A DNA stretch of 64,000 bases from Thalassobacillus cyri (lineage in GTDB: Bacteria > Bacillota > Bacilli > Bacillales > Halobacillaceae): NCBI RefSeq assembly GCF_900107755.1, contig NZ_FNQR01000007.1:62001-126000 (forward strand). The letters are read 5' to 3'. The notes beneath the pieces are model-generated. The model ran no database searches, was not told the DNA's origin, and was given only the letters and a program-made list of their open reading frames with translations. Below, in pieces: positions 38,870-46,896 of this stretch. Each line of letters begins with the position of its first letter. Position 1 is the stretch's first letter. The translations under genes were made by a program, and so were the position numbers.

Positions 38870-40165
38870 CTATCCGTACAAAATTTCTAGGATCCGCTTC
38901 TTAGTCTTACTCCGGTTGGACATTTCTTTGAGACGGTCAAGCGGAAAATATAGCTTATGATCGGTCCTTTTTTTTCCTGAAATCGATTCAACAATATCAG
39001 ATTGACGTGAGAGTTCTTTCAGTTCCTGATTCGGCATCAATAAGTGGATCGGTAGACGCTCCTCTTCCTCTCCAGGCCGGTAAAAGTCATACGGCAAGTC
39101 AGAACTGGAGTCAACAACAAGGTAATAATCTGGATTCAATCCAGCTTTATTGAATAAACGGTATAATTCCATCCACTCATTCATCTGCAGATTCGGGTTA
39201 AATTCAATGTACTTGAACAGACGACGATTGACGAAACGTTCGCAAAGATCACTTAAAATCGGGTCTTCTTCATTCATCCATATTTGGAAGTAATACATCG
39301 CCACTGCTTCATCCAGCGCTAAGTATTCTTTCAAGGTAGGTCTTTCTGTGAAAAATGATAAAAAGTGTGTCGGCTTCAAAGCAAACTCATAACCGGTTTC
39401 GTGGAGCTCCTTGGCACGGTGGAGAATCTTAGAAAGAATCACTTCCGCACTACGGGTGACCGGATGAAAATAAACCTGCCAGTACATCTGATAACGGCTC
39501 ATGATATAATCCTCGACAGCATGCATCCCGCTTTCCTTAATGACGACCTGATCTTCCATCGGACGCATGACACGCAAAATACGTTCCATATCAAAATGTC
39601 CATAGCTTACTCCTGTGAAATAAGCATCCCGCTGCAGATAATCCATTCGGTCGGCATCGATTTGACTGGAAATCAAGCTGACAACTAATTTATTATGGTA
39701 TGTTTTATTGATGACATCAGCGACTTTTTCAGGAAAGCCATTTTCTACTTTGGAAAGAATCGTATTGATCGTAGTATCCCCCAACAAAATCTCCTGGGTG
39801 AAATCTTCATGATTGAGCTTGAAGACCTTTTCAAAGGAATGGGAAAACGGGCCATGGCCAAGGTCGTGCAATAAAGCAGCACATAGACATAGCAATCGTT
39901 CATTTGAATCCCAATTCGGCCGGTCTTCGAAATTATGAAGGATACGGCGGACAATTTCATATACGCCAAGCGAATGGTTGAACCGGCTATGTTCTGCCCC
40001 ATGGAAGGTCAAATAAGAAGTGCCCAGTTGTTTAACCCGGCGCAGTCGTTGGAATTCCGGTGCTCCGACTAAATCCCATATCACTCGGTCCCTAATATGT
40101 ACATACCTGTGTACGGGGTCTTTAAAAACCTTTTCTTCATTTAATTTTTCATCTTTATAAGCCAT
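38870..40165 (-). CDS. ywfO: HD-domain phosphohydrolase YwfO
   Basis: A 431-residue HD-superfamily protein related to SAMHD1-like dNTP triphosphohydrolases. The metal-binding histidines and aspartates appear in GAEHSRFNHSLGVYEIV, AALLHDLGHGPFSHSFEKVF and SSQIDADRMDYLQRDAYFTGV. B. subtilis YwfO has been linked to nucleotide hydrolysis; the substrate here is inferred. Operon with ywgA downstream. Confidence 0.93.
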   Translation of the reverse strand: MAYKDEKLNEEKVFKDPVHRYVHIRDRVIWDLVGAPEFQRLRRVKQLGTSYLTFHGAEHSRFNHSLGVYEIVRRILHNFEDRPNWDSNERLLCLCAALLHDLGHGPFSHSFEKVFKLNHEDFTQEILLGDTTINTILSKVENGFPEKVADVINKTYHNKLVVSLISSQIDADRMDYLQRDAYFTGVSYGHFDMERILRVMRPMEDQVVIKESGMHAVEDYIMSRYQMYWQVYFHPVTRSAEVILSKILHRAKELHETGYEFALKPTHFLSFFTERPTLKEYLALDEAVAMYYFQIWMNEEDPILSDLCERFVNRRLFKYIEFNPNLQMNEWMELYRLFNKAGLNPDYYLVVDSSSDLPYDFYRPGEEEERLPIHLLMPNQELKELSRQSDIVESISGKKRTDHKLYFPLDRLKEMSNRSKTKKRILEILYG

Positions 40166-40217
40166 CGGTTAATCCTTCCAATCGGCATTTTTTTCTATTA
40201 TAGCTGTTAATCTCATT

Positions 40218-40245
40218 TAAAAAAACACCTTGACAAGCAAGGTGT
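40218..40245 (-). terminator. Intrinsic terminator of the DUF1450 gene
   Basis: On the minus strand ACACCTTG pairs with CAAGGTGT, followed by seven T. Confidence 0.88.
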
Positions 40246-40282
40246 CCATTCCATTCTTTAAAATATATTGACCGGGCTACTT

Positions 40283-40522
40283 CTAGACTCGCTTTCGCCC
40301 TTTGCTTAATTTTTTTTCAATTTTTTCGATCAGTTCATCTTCTTCCGGTGCAGAGACAGGGCGATTGTTCACGAATGCGAATGACTTCTTCCTGCCGGGA
40401 CCGCAATACGACTGGCATCCAATTTCAACTTTAGCCTCTGCATCTAATTTTTCTAATCGTGGGAGCAGCGTCTTTAAGTTGACTGCCTGGCAATCATCAC
40501 AGATGCGGAATTCATTAGTCAT
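40283..40522 (-). CDS. DUF1450 protein (YuzB-like)
   Basis: A 79-residue protein with four cysteines, CDDC (about residues 8-11) and CQSYC (36-40), in a thioredoxin-like layout ending PFALVN-like [15 protein letters not shown]. This fits the DUF1450 family, small Firmicute proteins with a probable 2Fe-2S ferredoxin-like or redox fold. No function is established. GGAGGAT precedes the ATG. Divergent from lipL. Confidence 0.82.
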   Translation of the reverse strand: MTNEFRICDDCQAVNLKTLLPRLEKLDAEAKVEIGCQSYCGPGRKKSFAFVNNRPVSAPEEDELIEKIEKKLSKGRKRV

Positions 40523-40642
40523 CGCTCATCCTCCTTCACATCGAACCAATACAATATTTTACCTAGTTTCATAGATACATGCAAGCGGCTTGTTCTGTTA
40601 TACTATGGGAGGTTGAATGTGAACGGAAGGAGTATTTTCGCT

Positions 40643-41482
40643 ATGTCTGACCTACATCCCTTGCTGAAAACAGCACAATATCGGTTCATCGATCAAAGCA
40701 CGCTGGGACCGGAATTCTCAGCACTGCAATCTTTTGCGATGGATGATGCTCTGTCTATGTCTGTGGGCCAAGGTTTTTCTCCCACTACTGCACGGTTATG
40801 GGTGCATCATAATATCGTTGTACTCGGTATCCCCGATGCAAGACTCCCCTATATCACAGAAGGTGTAGAATACTTGAAATCACAGGGTTACCAGGTGATC
40901 GTAAGGAATTCAGGGGGACTCGGCGTCGTTCTTGATGATGGTGTGTTGAATGTATCATTGATTTTCCCGGATTCAAAAACAGTCAATATCCATGAAGGAT
41001 ATGATGCAATGGTGCAATTCGTCCGCTACCTGTTCAGAGATTATACGGACCGGATCGAGGCTTATGAGATTACTCAGTCTTATTGCCCGGGTACCTATGA
41101 TTTAAGTATCGATGGCAAAAAGTTTGCTGGTGTTTCTCAACGAAGGGTGAAAAATGGTTCCGCTGTCCAGGTCTATTTAGATATTACAGGAAGCGGTGTA
41201 GAACGAGGGCGTATCATGCGCGATTTTTATAAGATTGGCAAACGAACAGAAGCTACCCGATTCGACTACCCGGACATCGATCCAAATGTCATGGCTTCTT
41301 TGAATGAATTGCTGGGCGTGGAGTTCTCAGTAGCTCAGGTACGTGATATGGTTTTGACGACTTTGCATGAATGGACCGGCAACCTATCTATGCAACAGCT
41401 GGACGGCCAGGAGATCGAATGGTTTCATAAACGTTTCGAGCAGATGATCGACAGGAATAAAAAAGCGCTGGAATCCTTGTAA
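40643..41482 (+). CDS. lipL: Octanoyl-[GcvH]:protein N-octanoyltransferase LipL
   Basis: Moves octanoyl groups from GcvH to the E2 subunits of 2-oxoacid dehydrogenases in lipoate synthesis. The 279-residue BPL/LipA/LipB-fold protein has RNSGGLGVVLDDGVLN and the catalytic cysteine at about residue 148 in ITQSYCPGTYDLS, plus KKFAGVSQRR, as in B. subtilis LipL (YwfL). The start ATG at 40643 follows AAGGAG; the frame opens at 40613 with TTG. The context (YwfO, Pta, HemQ) matches B. subtilis. Confidence 0.93.
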   Translation: MSDLHPLLKTAQYRFIDQSTLGPEFSALQSFAMDDALSMSVGQGFSPTTARLWVHHNIVVLGIPDARLPYITEGVEYLKSQGYQVIVRNSGGLGVVLDDGVLNVSLIFPDSKTVNIHEGYDAMVQFVRYLFRDYTDRIEAYEITQSYCPGTYDLSIDGKKFAGVSQRRVKNGSAVQVYLDITGSGVERGRIMRDFYKIGKRTEATRFDYPDIDPNVMASLNELLGVEFSVAQVRDMVLTTLHEWTGNLSMQQLDGQEIEWFHKRFEQMIDRNKKALESL

Positions 41483-41612
41483 AACGGAGGCCAGCACTTT
41501 TTTTAGCGAAAAAGCCTTATATAGCAGGAAAACTTATTTTCAAGATGTATACGGCTGTTTTCTCCGGTTCATGTTAAAATAGAAGTAATACATATAGGAG
41601 GTGTGTGGCGAC

Positions 41613-41849
41613 ATGTTCACCGTTTTTATCGTTATAGCTATTATTTTAAGTATCATCGCCTTGATTGCCACGATTTATGTAGGAAAAGATATCAATAAAA
41701 CGATAGCGGAAAGAGAAAGTGACACACCAGAAGATGAGCTTGCCAGGTCACGGGAATATGAAAAGGCTCCTAACCTTCGGGCTTTATCTATCATCTATAT
41801 CATAACTTTTGTCATTACTATCGCTTTAGTAGTAATTTACATCTTATAA
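41613..41849 (+). CDS. Small two-helix membrane protein, unknown
   Basis: A 78-residue protein with two membrane helices (about residues 3-25 and 55-78) and a charged middle, KDINKTIAERESDTPEDELARSREYEKAPN. I do not recognise the family. The ATG at 41613 follows GGAGG by 11 bases; an in-frame GTG at 41601 overlaps the binding site. A good terminator follows. Confidence 0.72.
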   Translation: MFTVFIVIAIILSIIALIATIYVGKDINKTIAERESDTPEDELARSREYEKAPNLRALSIIYIITFVITIALVVIYIL

Positions 41850-41850
41850 A

Positions 41851-41888
41851 AAATCCGGGTTCCCCTGATCAAGGGGCCCGGATTTTCT
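41851..41888 (+). terminator. Intrinsic terminator of the small membrane protein gene
   Basis: AATCCGGG(TT)CCCC pairs with GGGG(C)CCGGATT around TGATCAA, followed by TTCTTG. Confidence 0.85.
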
Positions 41889-41934
41889 TGTTGTCTAGGA
41901 AATTATAAAATTTAATGATCGTGGATAACTTTTT

Positions 41935-42063
41935 GCATTGGGCTACATCCAGCTCCAGCGCCTACCCCCTCGAGGTCTTAAGTCAATCCTCTCTGTGACA
42001 AATAACGTCACGCCGAGGCTTGGCTTAAGCTTATCGGGGGTGAGCAAGGCGCTTGCGCTTTTG
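41935..42063. repeat. Palindromic dispersed repeat upstream of the pta 3' end
   Basis: About 125 bases forming an imperfect hairpin: ctccagcgcctaccccctcgaggtcttaagtc pairs with gcttggcttaagcttatcgggggtgagcaaggcgc. It ends GGCGCTTGCGCTTTT, the inverse of the AAAAGCGCAAGCGCC boundary of the repeat at 11752. I recall this repeat type from other Bacillaceae genomes. It separates the small membrane gene from pta. Confidence 0.72.
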
Positions 42064-42067
42064 TTCC

Positions 42068-43039
42068 TTATAGGGATTGAGCCGCTGTAATTAGCGCTAG
42101 TTTATAGACATCATCTGCATTACAGCCGCGAGATAAATCGTTGACCGGCTGGTTCAAACCTTGGAGTACTGGCCCAACAGCATCAAAGCCACCGAGGCGC
42201 TGTGCGATTTTATAACCAATGTTCCCAGCTTCAAGGCTTGGGAAAATGAACGTGTTGGCTTCCCCTTTCAATAGGGATTCAGGTGCTTTTTTCTCTGCTA
42301 CAGACGGCACGAAAGCTGCATCGAATTGGAATTCACCGTCGATAAGCAGATCAGGGTTCTTTTCTTTAGCGATTTTAACTGCTTCAGAGACTTTTTCTGT
42401 TTCTGGAGATTTTGCGGAACCTTTGGTAGAAAAACTCAACATCGCAACTTTAGGCTCTACATCGAAAAGCTTGGCGGTTTCCGAGCTTGCCAAAGCGATC
42501 TCTGCTAAGTCTTCACTGTCTGGCGACATGTTAATAGCACAATCCGCAAACACATACTTCTCTTCCTCGCGAACCATGATGAATACTCCAGAAGTCTTCT
42601 TGATACCCGGCTTCGTTTTGATAATTTGCAGAGCCGGACGCACAGTATCCGCTGTCGAATGTACAGCACCGCTGACAAGGCCTTCCGCTTTACCCATATA
42701 CACGAGCATTGTTCCGAAATAATTGCCATCTTTCAATATTTCTCTAGCATCCGCTTCTGTCGCTTTTCCTTTTCGACGTTCAACAAAGCTTTGTACCATC
42801 TCATCCATTCCTTCATAGTTTGCTGGATCGAGAATTTCTGCGGAAGAAATATCAAGACCAAACTCGCCCGCTTTCTGTTTCACTTCATTTTCATTTCCGA
42901 CTAATACAGGGATGACTAAACCTTTCGTTCCCAAACGACTGGCAGCTGTCAGGATTCTTTCGTCTAATGCTTCAGGGAATACGATTCGCTTACCTTTCCC
43001 CTGAACTTTATCTGTTAATGTCTCAAAAAGATCACTCAT
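42068..43039 (-). CDS. pta: Phosphate acetyltransferase
   Basis: Interconverts acetyl-CoA and acetyl phosphate in overflow metabolism. The 323-residue single-domain enzyme has KRIVFPEALDERILTAASRL, HSTADTVRPALQIIKTKPG, VFADCAINMSPDSEDLAEIA and the conserved NIGYKIAQRLGGFDAVGPVLQGL. The ATG is at 43039. In B. subtilis CcpA activates pta from an upstream cre; a weak cre-like box lies at 43112-43125. Confidence 0.96.
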   Translation of the reverse strand: MSDLFETLTDKVQGKGKRIVFPEALDERILTAASRLGTKGLVIPVLVGNENEVKQKAGEFGLDISSAEILDPANYEGMDEMVQSFVERRKGKATEADAREILKDGNYFGTMLVYMGKAEGLVSGAVHSTADTVRPALQIIKTKPGIKKTSGVFIMVREEEKYVFADCAINMSPDSEDLAEIALASSETAKLFDVEPKVAMLSFSTKGSAKSPETEKVSEAVKIAKEKNPDLLIDGEFQFDAAFVPSVAEKKAPESLLKGEANTFIFPSLEAGNIGYKIAQRLGGFDAVGPVLQGLNQPVNDLSRGCNADDVYKLALITAAQSL

Positions 43040-43111
43040 ATCTTTCCCTCCAATATCTTGTCCTGTTATATATGATAAGACAATTTGTGTATGAATGAAA
43101 GCAATATGTAA

Positions 43112-43125
43112 GAGAAAACGATTAC
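43112..43125. promoter_or_regulatory. Weak cre-like box upstream of pta
   Basis: AGAAAACGATTACC, read in the minus direction GGTAATCGTTTTCT, has two mismatches to the cre consensus. It lies 73-86 bases upstream of the pta start, a position like the activating cre known in B. subtilis. It lies between divergent pta and hemQ. Confidence 0.3.
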
Positions 43126-43257
43126 CTCTATAAAATGTGTCAATATAGTGAATTCATACCCCTTATTTACGTCCGACATGAAGCCCTGTTTTGATTATGT
43201 TATATTAAGGAAGGAGCAGGATACTTACAATGTTTTTAATAAAGGAGCGTATGATCT

Positions 43258-44001
43258 ATGCCAGAACCAGCGATAACCTTAGATGGATGGTATTGTCTAC
43301 ATGATTTCCGGTCCATGGACTGGACCGCCTGGAAGATGATATCAAGTGATGAGCGTGAAAGCGCCATCCACGAATTCCATCAACTGATCAATAAGTGGGA
43401 AAAGACAGAAAGTAATAAAACAGGCAGCCATGCTATCTATTCCATTGTCGGTCAAAAAGCGGATTTCATGATGATGATTCTACGTCCGACCATGGAAGAA
43501 CTGAACGAAATTGAAAATGAATTCAACAAAACCAAATTGGCAGAGTTCACTATCCCGACTTACTCTTATGTTTCTGTAGTAGAACTCTCCAATTATATGG
43601 CGCAAGGTAAAGACCCTGAAACTGACCCTGAAATTCAAGCACGTTTGAAGCCTATCTTGCCTAAATGGAAATATGCTTGCTTCTATCCAATGGACAAGCG
43701 CCGTCAGGGGAATGACAACTGGTATATGCTCGAAAAAGAAGATCGAGGTAAAATGATGTATTCCCATGGCATGATCGGACGTAAGTATGCCGGAAAAGTA
43801 CGCCAAATCATTACGGGGTCCGTAGGCTTTGATGACTGGGAATGGGGAGTCACTTTGTTTGCCCATGATGTCCTTCAGTTCAAAAAATTAGTATATGAAA
43901 TGCGTTTTGATGAAGTAAGCGCCCGCTTTGGCGAATTCGGCTCATTCTATGTCGGTCACTTACTCGAAAAAGAATCACTTCCTAAATTTCTATCCATCTA
44001 A
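43258..44001 (+). CDS. hemQ: Coproheme decarboxylase HemQ
   Basis: Last enzyme of the Gram-positive heme pathway, oxidatively decarboxylating coproheme III to heme b. The 247-residue chlorite-dismutase-fold protein has [15 protein letters not shown], the catalytic tyrosine segment [14 protein letters not shown] and the proximal heme histidine in [16 protein letters not shown]. It is divergent from pta, as YwfI is in B. subtilis. The ATG at 43258 follows AAAGGAG. Confidence 0.95.
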   Translation: MPEPAITLDGWYCLHDFRSMDWTAWKMISSDERESAIHEFHQLINKWEKTESNKTGSHAIYSIVGQKADFMMMILRPTMEELNEIENEFNKTKLAEFTIPTYSYVSVVELSNYMAQGKDPETDPEIQARLKPILPKWKYACFYPMDKRRQGNDNWYMLEKEDRGKMMYSHGMIGRKYAGKVRQIITGSVGFDDWEWGVTLFAHDVLQFKKLVYEMRFDEVSARFGEFGSFYVGHLLEKESLPKFLSI

Positions 44002-44018
44002 ATAAACGATACTTGAAC

Positions 44019-44056
44019 AGCGCTGCTACCCATACAGGGGGCAGCGCTTTTTATTT
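44019..44056 (+). terminator. Intrinsic terminator of hemQ
   Basis: AGCGCTGC pairs with GCAGCGCT and is followed by TTTTATTTTT, 18 bases after the stop. Confidence 0.88.
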
Positions 44057-44129
44057 TTCATAATGTGGGACCCCGTACATATACATTTACAGAGAAGCTC
44101 ATCTTGTGGAATTGAAGTGGGGTGAAAGG

Positions 44130-44552
44130 ATGGCGGTAATCCCTTCCACAGAAAAAGGTGTGAAGTTATTAGCACGACTGATGCGCGCTGAAGGAGAAGG
44201 TGACGGACAATTGGGAATGCTGTTGGTGGGTAATACGGGAGTGAATCGTGTACGCGGTGATTGCATAGACTTTAAAGCAATCAATTCGATTGAAGACATG
44301 GTTTATCAGAGTCCCGGGGGATTCGAAGCTACACAAAAAGGCTACTTCTACCAGCGTGCCCGAGATAAAGACATTCGTCTGGCCAGAAGGACGATTAAAG
44401 GAGAGCGATTCCATCCTGCAACCAATTCCCTCTGGTTCTTCATGCCTGAAGGAAGCTGCCCTGCCCAATGGTTCGGTCAATGGAATTCGGGGCGGTTCAA
44501 ATCGCACTGCTTCTATTCTCCATTACAAAGCGAGTGCCCACGAGTTTATTAA
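44130..44552 (+). CDS. cwlJ: Spore cortex-lytic enzyme CwlJ
   Basis: Cortex hydrolase located in the spore coat and needed for Ca-DPA-triggered germination. The 140-residue protein is a hydrolase_2 (SleB/CwlJ catalytic) domain without signal peptide: LLARLMRAEGEGDGQLGML with the catalytic Glu, GNTGVNRVRGDC, GYFYQRARDKDIRLARR and the end GRFKSHCFYSP. The ATG at 44130 gives the MAV start of B. subtilis CwlJ; a GTG at 44106 opens the frame. It is 21 bases from gerQ, as an operon. Confidence 0.94.
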   Translation: MAVIPSTEKGVKLLARLMRAEGEGDGQLGMLLVGNTGVNRVRGDCIDFKAINSIEDMVYQSPGGFEATQKGYFYQRARDKDIRLARRTIKGERFHPATNSLWFFMPEGSCPAQWFGQWNSGRFKSHCFYSPLQSECPRVY

Positions 44553-44573
44553 CGCCAAAAAGGAGTGATTGTA

Positions 44574-45158
44574 TTGTCACAAAATAATAAGGAAAACCAG
44601 GCTTCTGCCAAATCTCAACAGAACCAGCCTTATTATCCAGCCAACCCCTATCAATATTATTATCCCGCTTATGCAGCACAGGCTCCATCAGGTTATTATC
44701 CATCCGCCCGTCAAACTGCCCCTCCCCAGGGGATGGGAATGATGGGAACCTATCAGCAATCAATGGGAATGCCTGGAATGACGCAAGGTGGGACGCCAGG
44801 AATGCCCGGAATGATGCAAGGCGGGATGCCAGGAGGCACCCAGGGAGGTACCCAGGGACAGGGAGGTATGCTCCCTGTAGAAGAATCTTATATTGAAAAC
44901 ATTTTACGTTTGAATCGAGGAAAAGAAGCGACCGTTTATATGACTTTTGAAAATAACGAAAACTGGAATGCAAAGATTTTCAAAGGGATTATCGAAGCAG
45001 CAGGAAGAGACCACATTATTTTGAGTGATCCTCAATCAGGAAAACGGTACTTATTATTAATGATTTATCTTGATTACATTACATTTGATGAAGAAATCGA
45101 ATACAGCTATCCATTCGGCAACTCAGGAGGCCAATTAGCGAACTACACGCCAAGGTAA
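44574..45158 (+). CDS. gerQ: Spore coat protein GerQ
   Basis: Inner-coat protein required to place CwlJ in the spore and cross-linked by transglutaminase Tgl in B. subtilis. The 194-residue protein has an N-terminal Gln/Asn/Tyr/Pro-rich region, a Gly/Met/Gln-rich stretch (about residues 45-100) and a conserved C-terminal domain (VEESYIENILRLNRGKEATV). The start is taken as TTG 44574, eight bases after AAGGAG; a GTG at 44565 overlaps that site. Coupling to cwlJ is conserved. Confidence 0.93.
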   Translation: MSQNNKENQASAKSQQNQPYYPANPYQYYYPAYAAQAPSGYYPSARQTAPPQGMGMMGTYQQSMGMPGMTQGGTPGMPGMMQGGMPGGTQGGTQGQGGMLPVEESYIENILRLNRGKEATVYMTFENNENWNAKIFKGIIEAAGRDHIILSDPQSGKRYLLLMIYLDYITFDEEIEYSYPFGNSGGQLANYTPR

Positions 45159-45206
45159 CTTTTTAGTCATTATCGTTTTGTTATTAAACAATTCTTAAAC
45201 AGAGAA

Positions 45207-45237
45207 AAAGCCACGCCGCTTATTCGCGCGTGGCTTT
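45207..45237 (+). terminator. Intrinsic terminator of cwlJ-gerQ
   Basis: AAAGCCACGC pairs with GCGTGGCTTT, loop cgcttattcgc, followed by an A/T-rich stretch. Confidence 0.8.
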
Positions 45238-45257
45238 ACTTTATCCAAGGTGGTGAC

Positions 45258-45512
45258 ATGCTAGTGAAACACCCATATGAAAAACTGCAGCGTCTTCAAG
45301 TGTTGAGTATGATTCTGGCACTTGTTCTCGCTATTGTCGCACTCGCCCAGCAAGCCTTTTCCTGGACGGTATTAGCCATGTTTTACATGCTTGCTTTAAG
45401 CTTTATGTTCGAAGGGATGGTAGAACTGCAAAAGCGGAATACATTCCATTTCATTTCCCAGGTCATTCGAGCCCTATTGATTGCCATTTTTTCTACTTTT
45501 CTTTTTTTTTAA
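45258..45512 (+). CDS. Small membrane protein, unknown
   Basis: An 84-residue protein with three predicted hydrophobic segments (about residues 13-30, 35-52 and 65-84) and a short basic start. I recognise no family. AAGGTGGTGAC precedes the ATG. It converges with ywdK; the stop codons are adjacent. Confidence 0.7.
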   Translation: MLVKHPYEKLQRLQVLSMILALVLAIVALAQQAFSWTVLAMFYMLALSFMFEGMVELQKRNTFHFISQVIRALLIAIFSTFLFF

Positions 45513-45881
45513 TTAGATGATTTTTGTTACTGTTATACCTAACAGCACCCAGCCAATCAAAAACGTCAGACCACCGAACGGAGTGATCAAAGCCAGCGCT
45601 TTGATGCCAGACGGGGCATAGATATACAAGCTGCCGGAAAATAGCAGGATCCCAATGAAAAACATCCACCCTGCCCCTGTCAATAGACTTGATTGAGCTT
45701 TCATCATCAATAATCCGACAGCAAGCAAAGCACCGGTATGGAACATTTGATAGGTTACTGCTTTTTCCCAGGTTTTCAACGCTTTTTCTGAAATACGGCC
45801 TTCCAGTCCATGAGCACCGAAAGCCCCAAGTGCTACTGCAATAAAACCGTTGATGACAGCCAATAATAAAAATAATTTCAT
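45513..45881 (-). CDS. ywdK: DUF423 membrane protein YwdK
   Basis: A 122-residue, four-helix inner-membrane protein of the DUF423 family (E. coli YgdD, B. subtilis YwdK), with the GALGAHGL-like phrase AVALGAFGAHGLEGRIS and KTWEKAVTYQMFHTGALL. Function is unknown. It lies directly downstream of ywdI and near gerQ, as in B. subtilis. GGAGAG precedes the ATG. Confidence 0.9.
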   Translation of the reverse strand: MKLFLLLAVINGFIAVALGAFGAHGLEGRISEKALKTWEKAVTYQMFHTGALLAVGLLMMKAQSSLLTGAGWMFFIGILLFSGSLYIYAPSGIKALALITPFGGLTFLIGWVLLGITVTKII

Positions 45882-45893
45882 ATTTCTCTCTCC

Positions 45894-46214
45894 TTAAAAA
45901 TCAAATATAGAATCACCATTTGCTTCTTCGTGGTCGATCGTCTGCTTTTTCTGTTGGTTTGTCTGCTGCCTGGATGACGGGATATCTCCCATCATTTTTC
46001 TTATTTCTGCTGTTGTCGGTTCGTTGACCTCCGTAGGATCAGGAAATGCAGAACTCCCGGTTGACTCCTCAGGACGCTCATCTAACATCAAGTCACACAA
46101 AAGACGGATGGCTCGAACATGCTCACGAACCGACGAGGTCTCACCATTTTTTTGCATCGCTTCTTGTATTTCATTCATCATTTTCTTCAATACTGCTTGA
46201 TTTGAAATCGCCAT
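45894..46214 (-). CDS. ywdI: YwdI family protein
   Basis: A 106-residue hydrophilic protein with a helical N-terminus (AISNQAVLKKMMNEIQEAMQ, REHVRAIRLLCDLML) and a disordered, Gln-rich C-terminus ending DSIFDF. This fits YwdI (DUF5327). No function is known. It is followed by ywdK after 12 bases. AAAGGAGT precedes the ATG. Confidence 0.82.
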   Translation of the reverse strand: MAISNQAVLKKMMNEIQEAMQKNGETSSVREHVRAIRLLCDLMLDERPEESTGSSAFPDPTEVNEPTTAEIRKMMGDIPSSRQQTNQQKKQTIDHEEANGDSIFDF

Positions 46215-46292
46215 TATTATGACTCCTTTTTGATTACGAAAATCTCATACTATGTAGTTTAACACGTCCATACAATCCTAGACTAGAAAAGA

Positions 46293-46328
46293 AAACAAGA
46301 CCGCTCCCTATTAGGAACGGTCTTGTTT
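46293..46328. terminator. Bidirectional terminator between ywdI and the GNAT gene
   Basis: AAACAAGACCG pairs with CGGTCTTGTTT with inner pairs, around ctattagg. Confidence 0.72.
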
Positions 46329-46427
46329 AGGATGACACTGAAAAAGCAGAGCGTAGCTTGCGGGTTCCATTACACTGGGATTATAGGAGACCCCGCCTTC
46401 ACAAGAGGACTGCCACCGCTCTTCACG

Positions 46428-46892
46428 TTAATGATCAGAGCTTTCATAATAGAGAAGTGCGAGCCTTATTCCTTCCTCTGTCACCAGCTCCTGCTGCTGT
46501 TTGAAACCATATTTCTGATAAAATCGCATCGCCGGTTCATTTTTTGCTCCAGTCGTTACATAGCATCGGCTGGTTGGATTCAAAAACAGCACTCTATCCA
46601 GCAGTTCCTTGCCAAAGCCCTGGCGCATCCATCTTGGATGTACGGCCATACGGGTAATCCAGAAATCACCTGCTTCAAGTTGATAGGCGATCAGGCCGAC
46701 TAGCCTTCTTTCTTTATATATACCTAAAAATGTTTCGTCAGCCATACGGATATCCTGATAAGTTTCCGTCAAAGGCGGAAGCTTGCGGCTATGAACGTAC
46801 CTCGCTTCTTGATGATAGGAAAGCTGCTGCAATGCTTCGATTTCTTTTGCAACATCTCCCCTCGTATGTGCTAATTCAAAAATGATAGACAT
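46428..46892 (-). CDS. GNAT-family N-acetyltransferase
   Basis: A 154-residue acetyltransferase with acceptor/acetyl-CoA motifs FWITRMAVHPRWMRQGFGKELLDRVL (motif A, R/QxxGxG/A as RQGFGK) and NEPAMRFYQKYGFK (motif B). The substrate is unknown. The start is at 46892, four bases beyond the NSS transporter stop, so the two are probably co-transcribed. Confidence 0.88.
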   Translation of the reverse strand: MSIIFELAHTRGDVAKEIEALQQLSYHQEARYVHSRKLPPLTETYQDIRMADETFLGIYKERRLVGLIAYQLEAGDFWITRMAVHPRWMRQGFGKELLDRVLFLNPTSRCYVTTGAKNEPAMRFYQKYGFKQQQELVTEEGIRLALLYYESSDH

Positions 46893-46896
46893 AAAA

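Noticed and set aside
41461-41508. Possible terminator overlapping the lipL stop (GCGCTGG/CCAGCAC, T-run)
   Set aside because: The stem has a mismatch and a long loop that includes the stop codon; too weak to list as a feature.
44060-44095. Sigma-E-like promoter before cwlJ
   Set aside because: CATATACATT resembles the -10 only with an insertion and no convincing -35 is present, though sporulation control is expected from the family.
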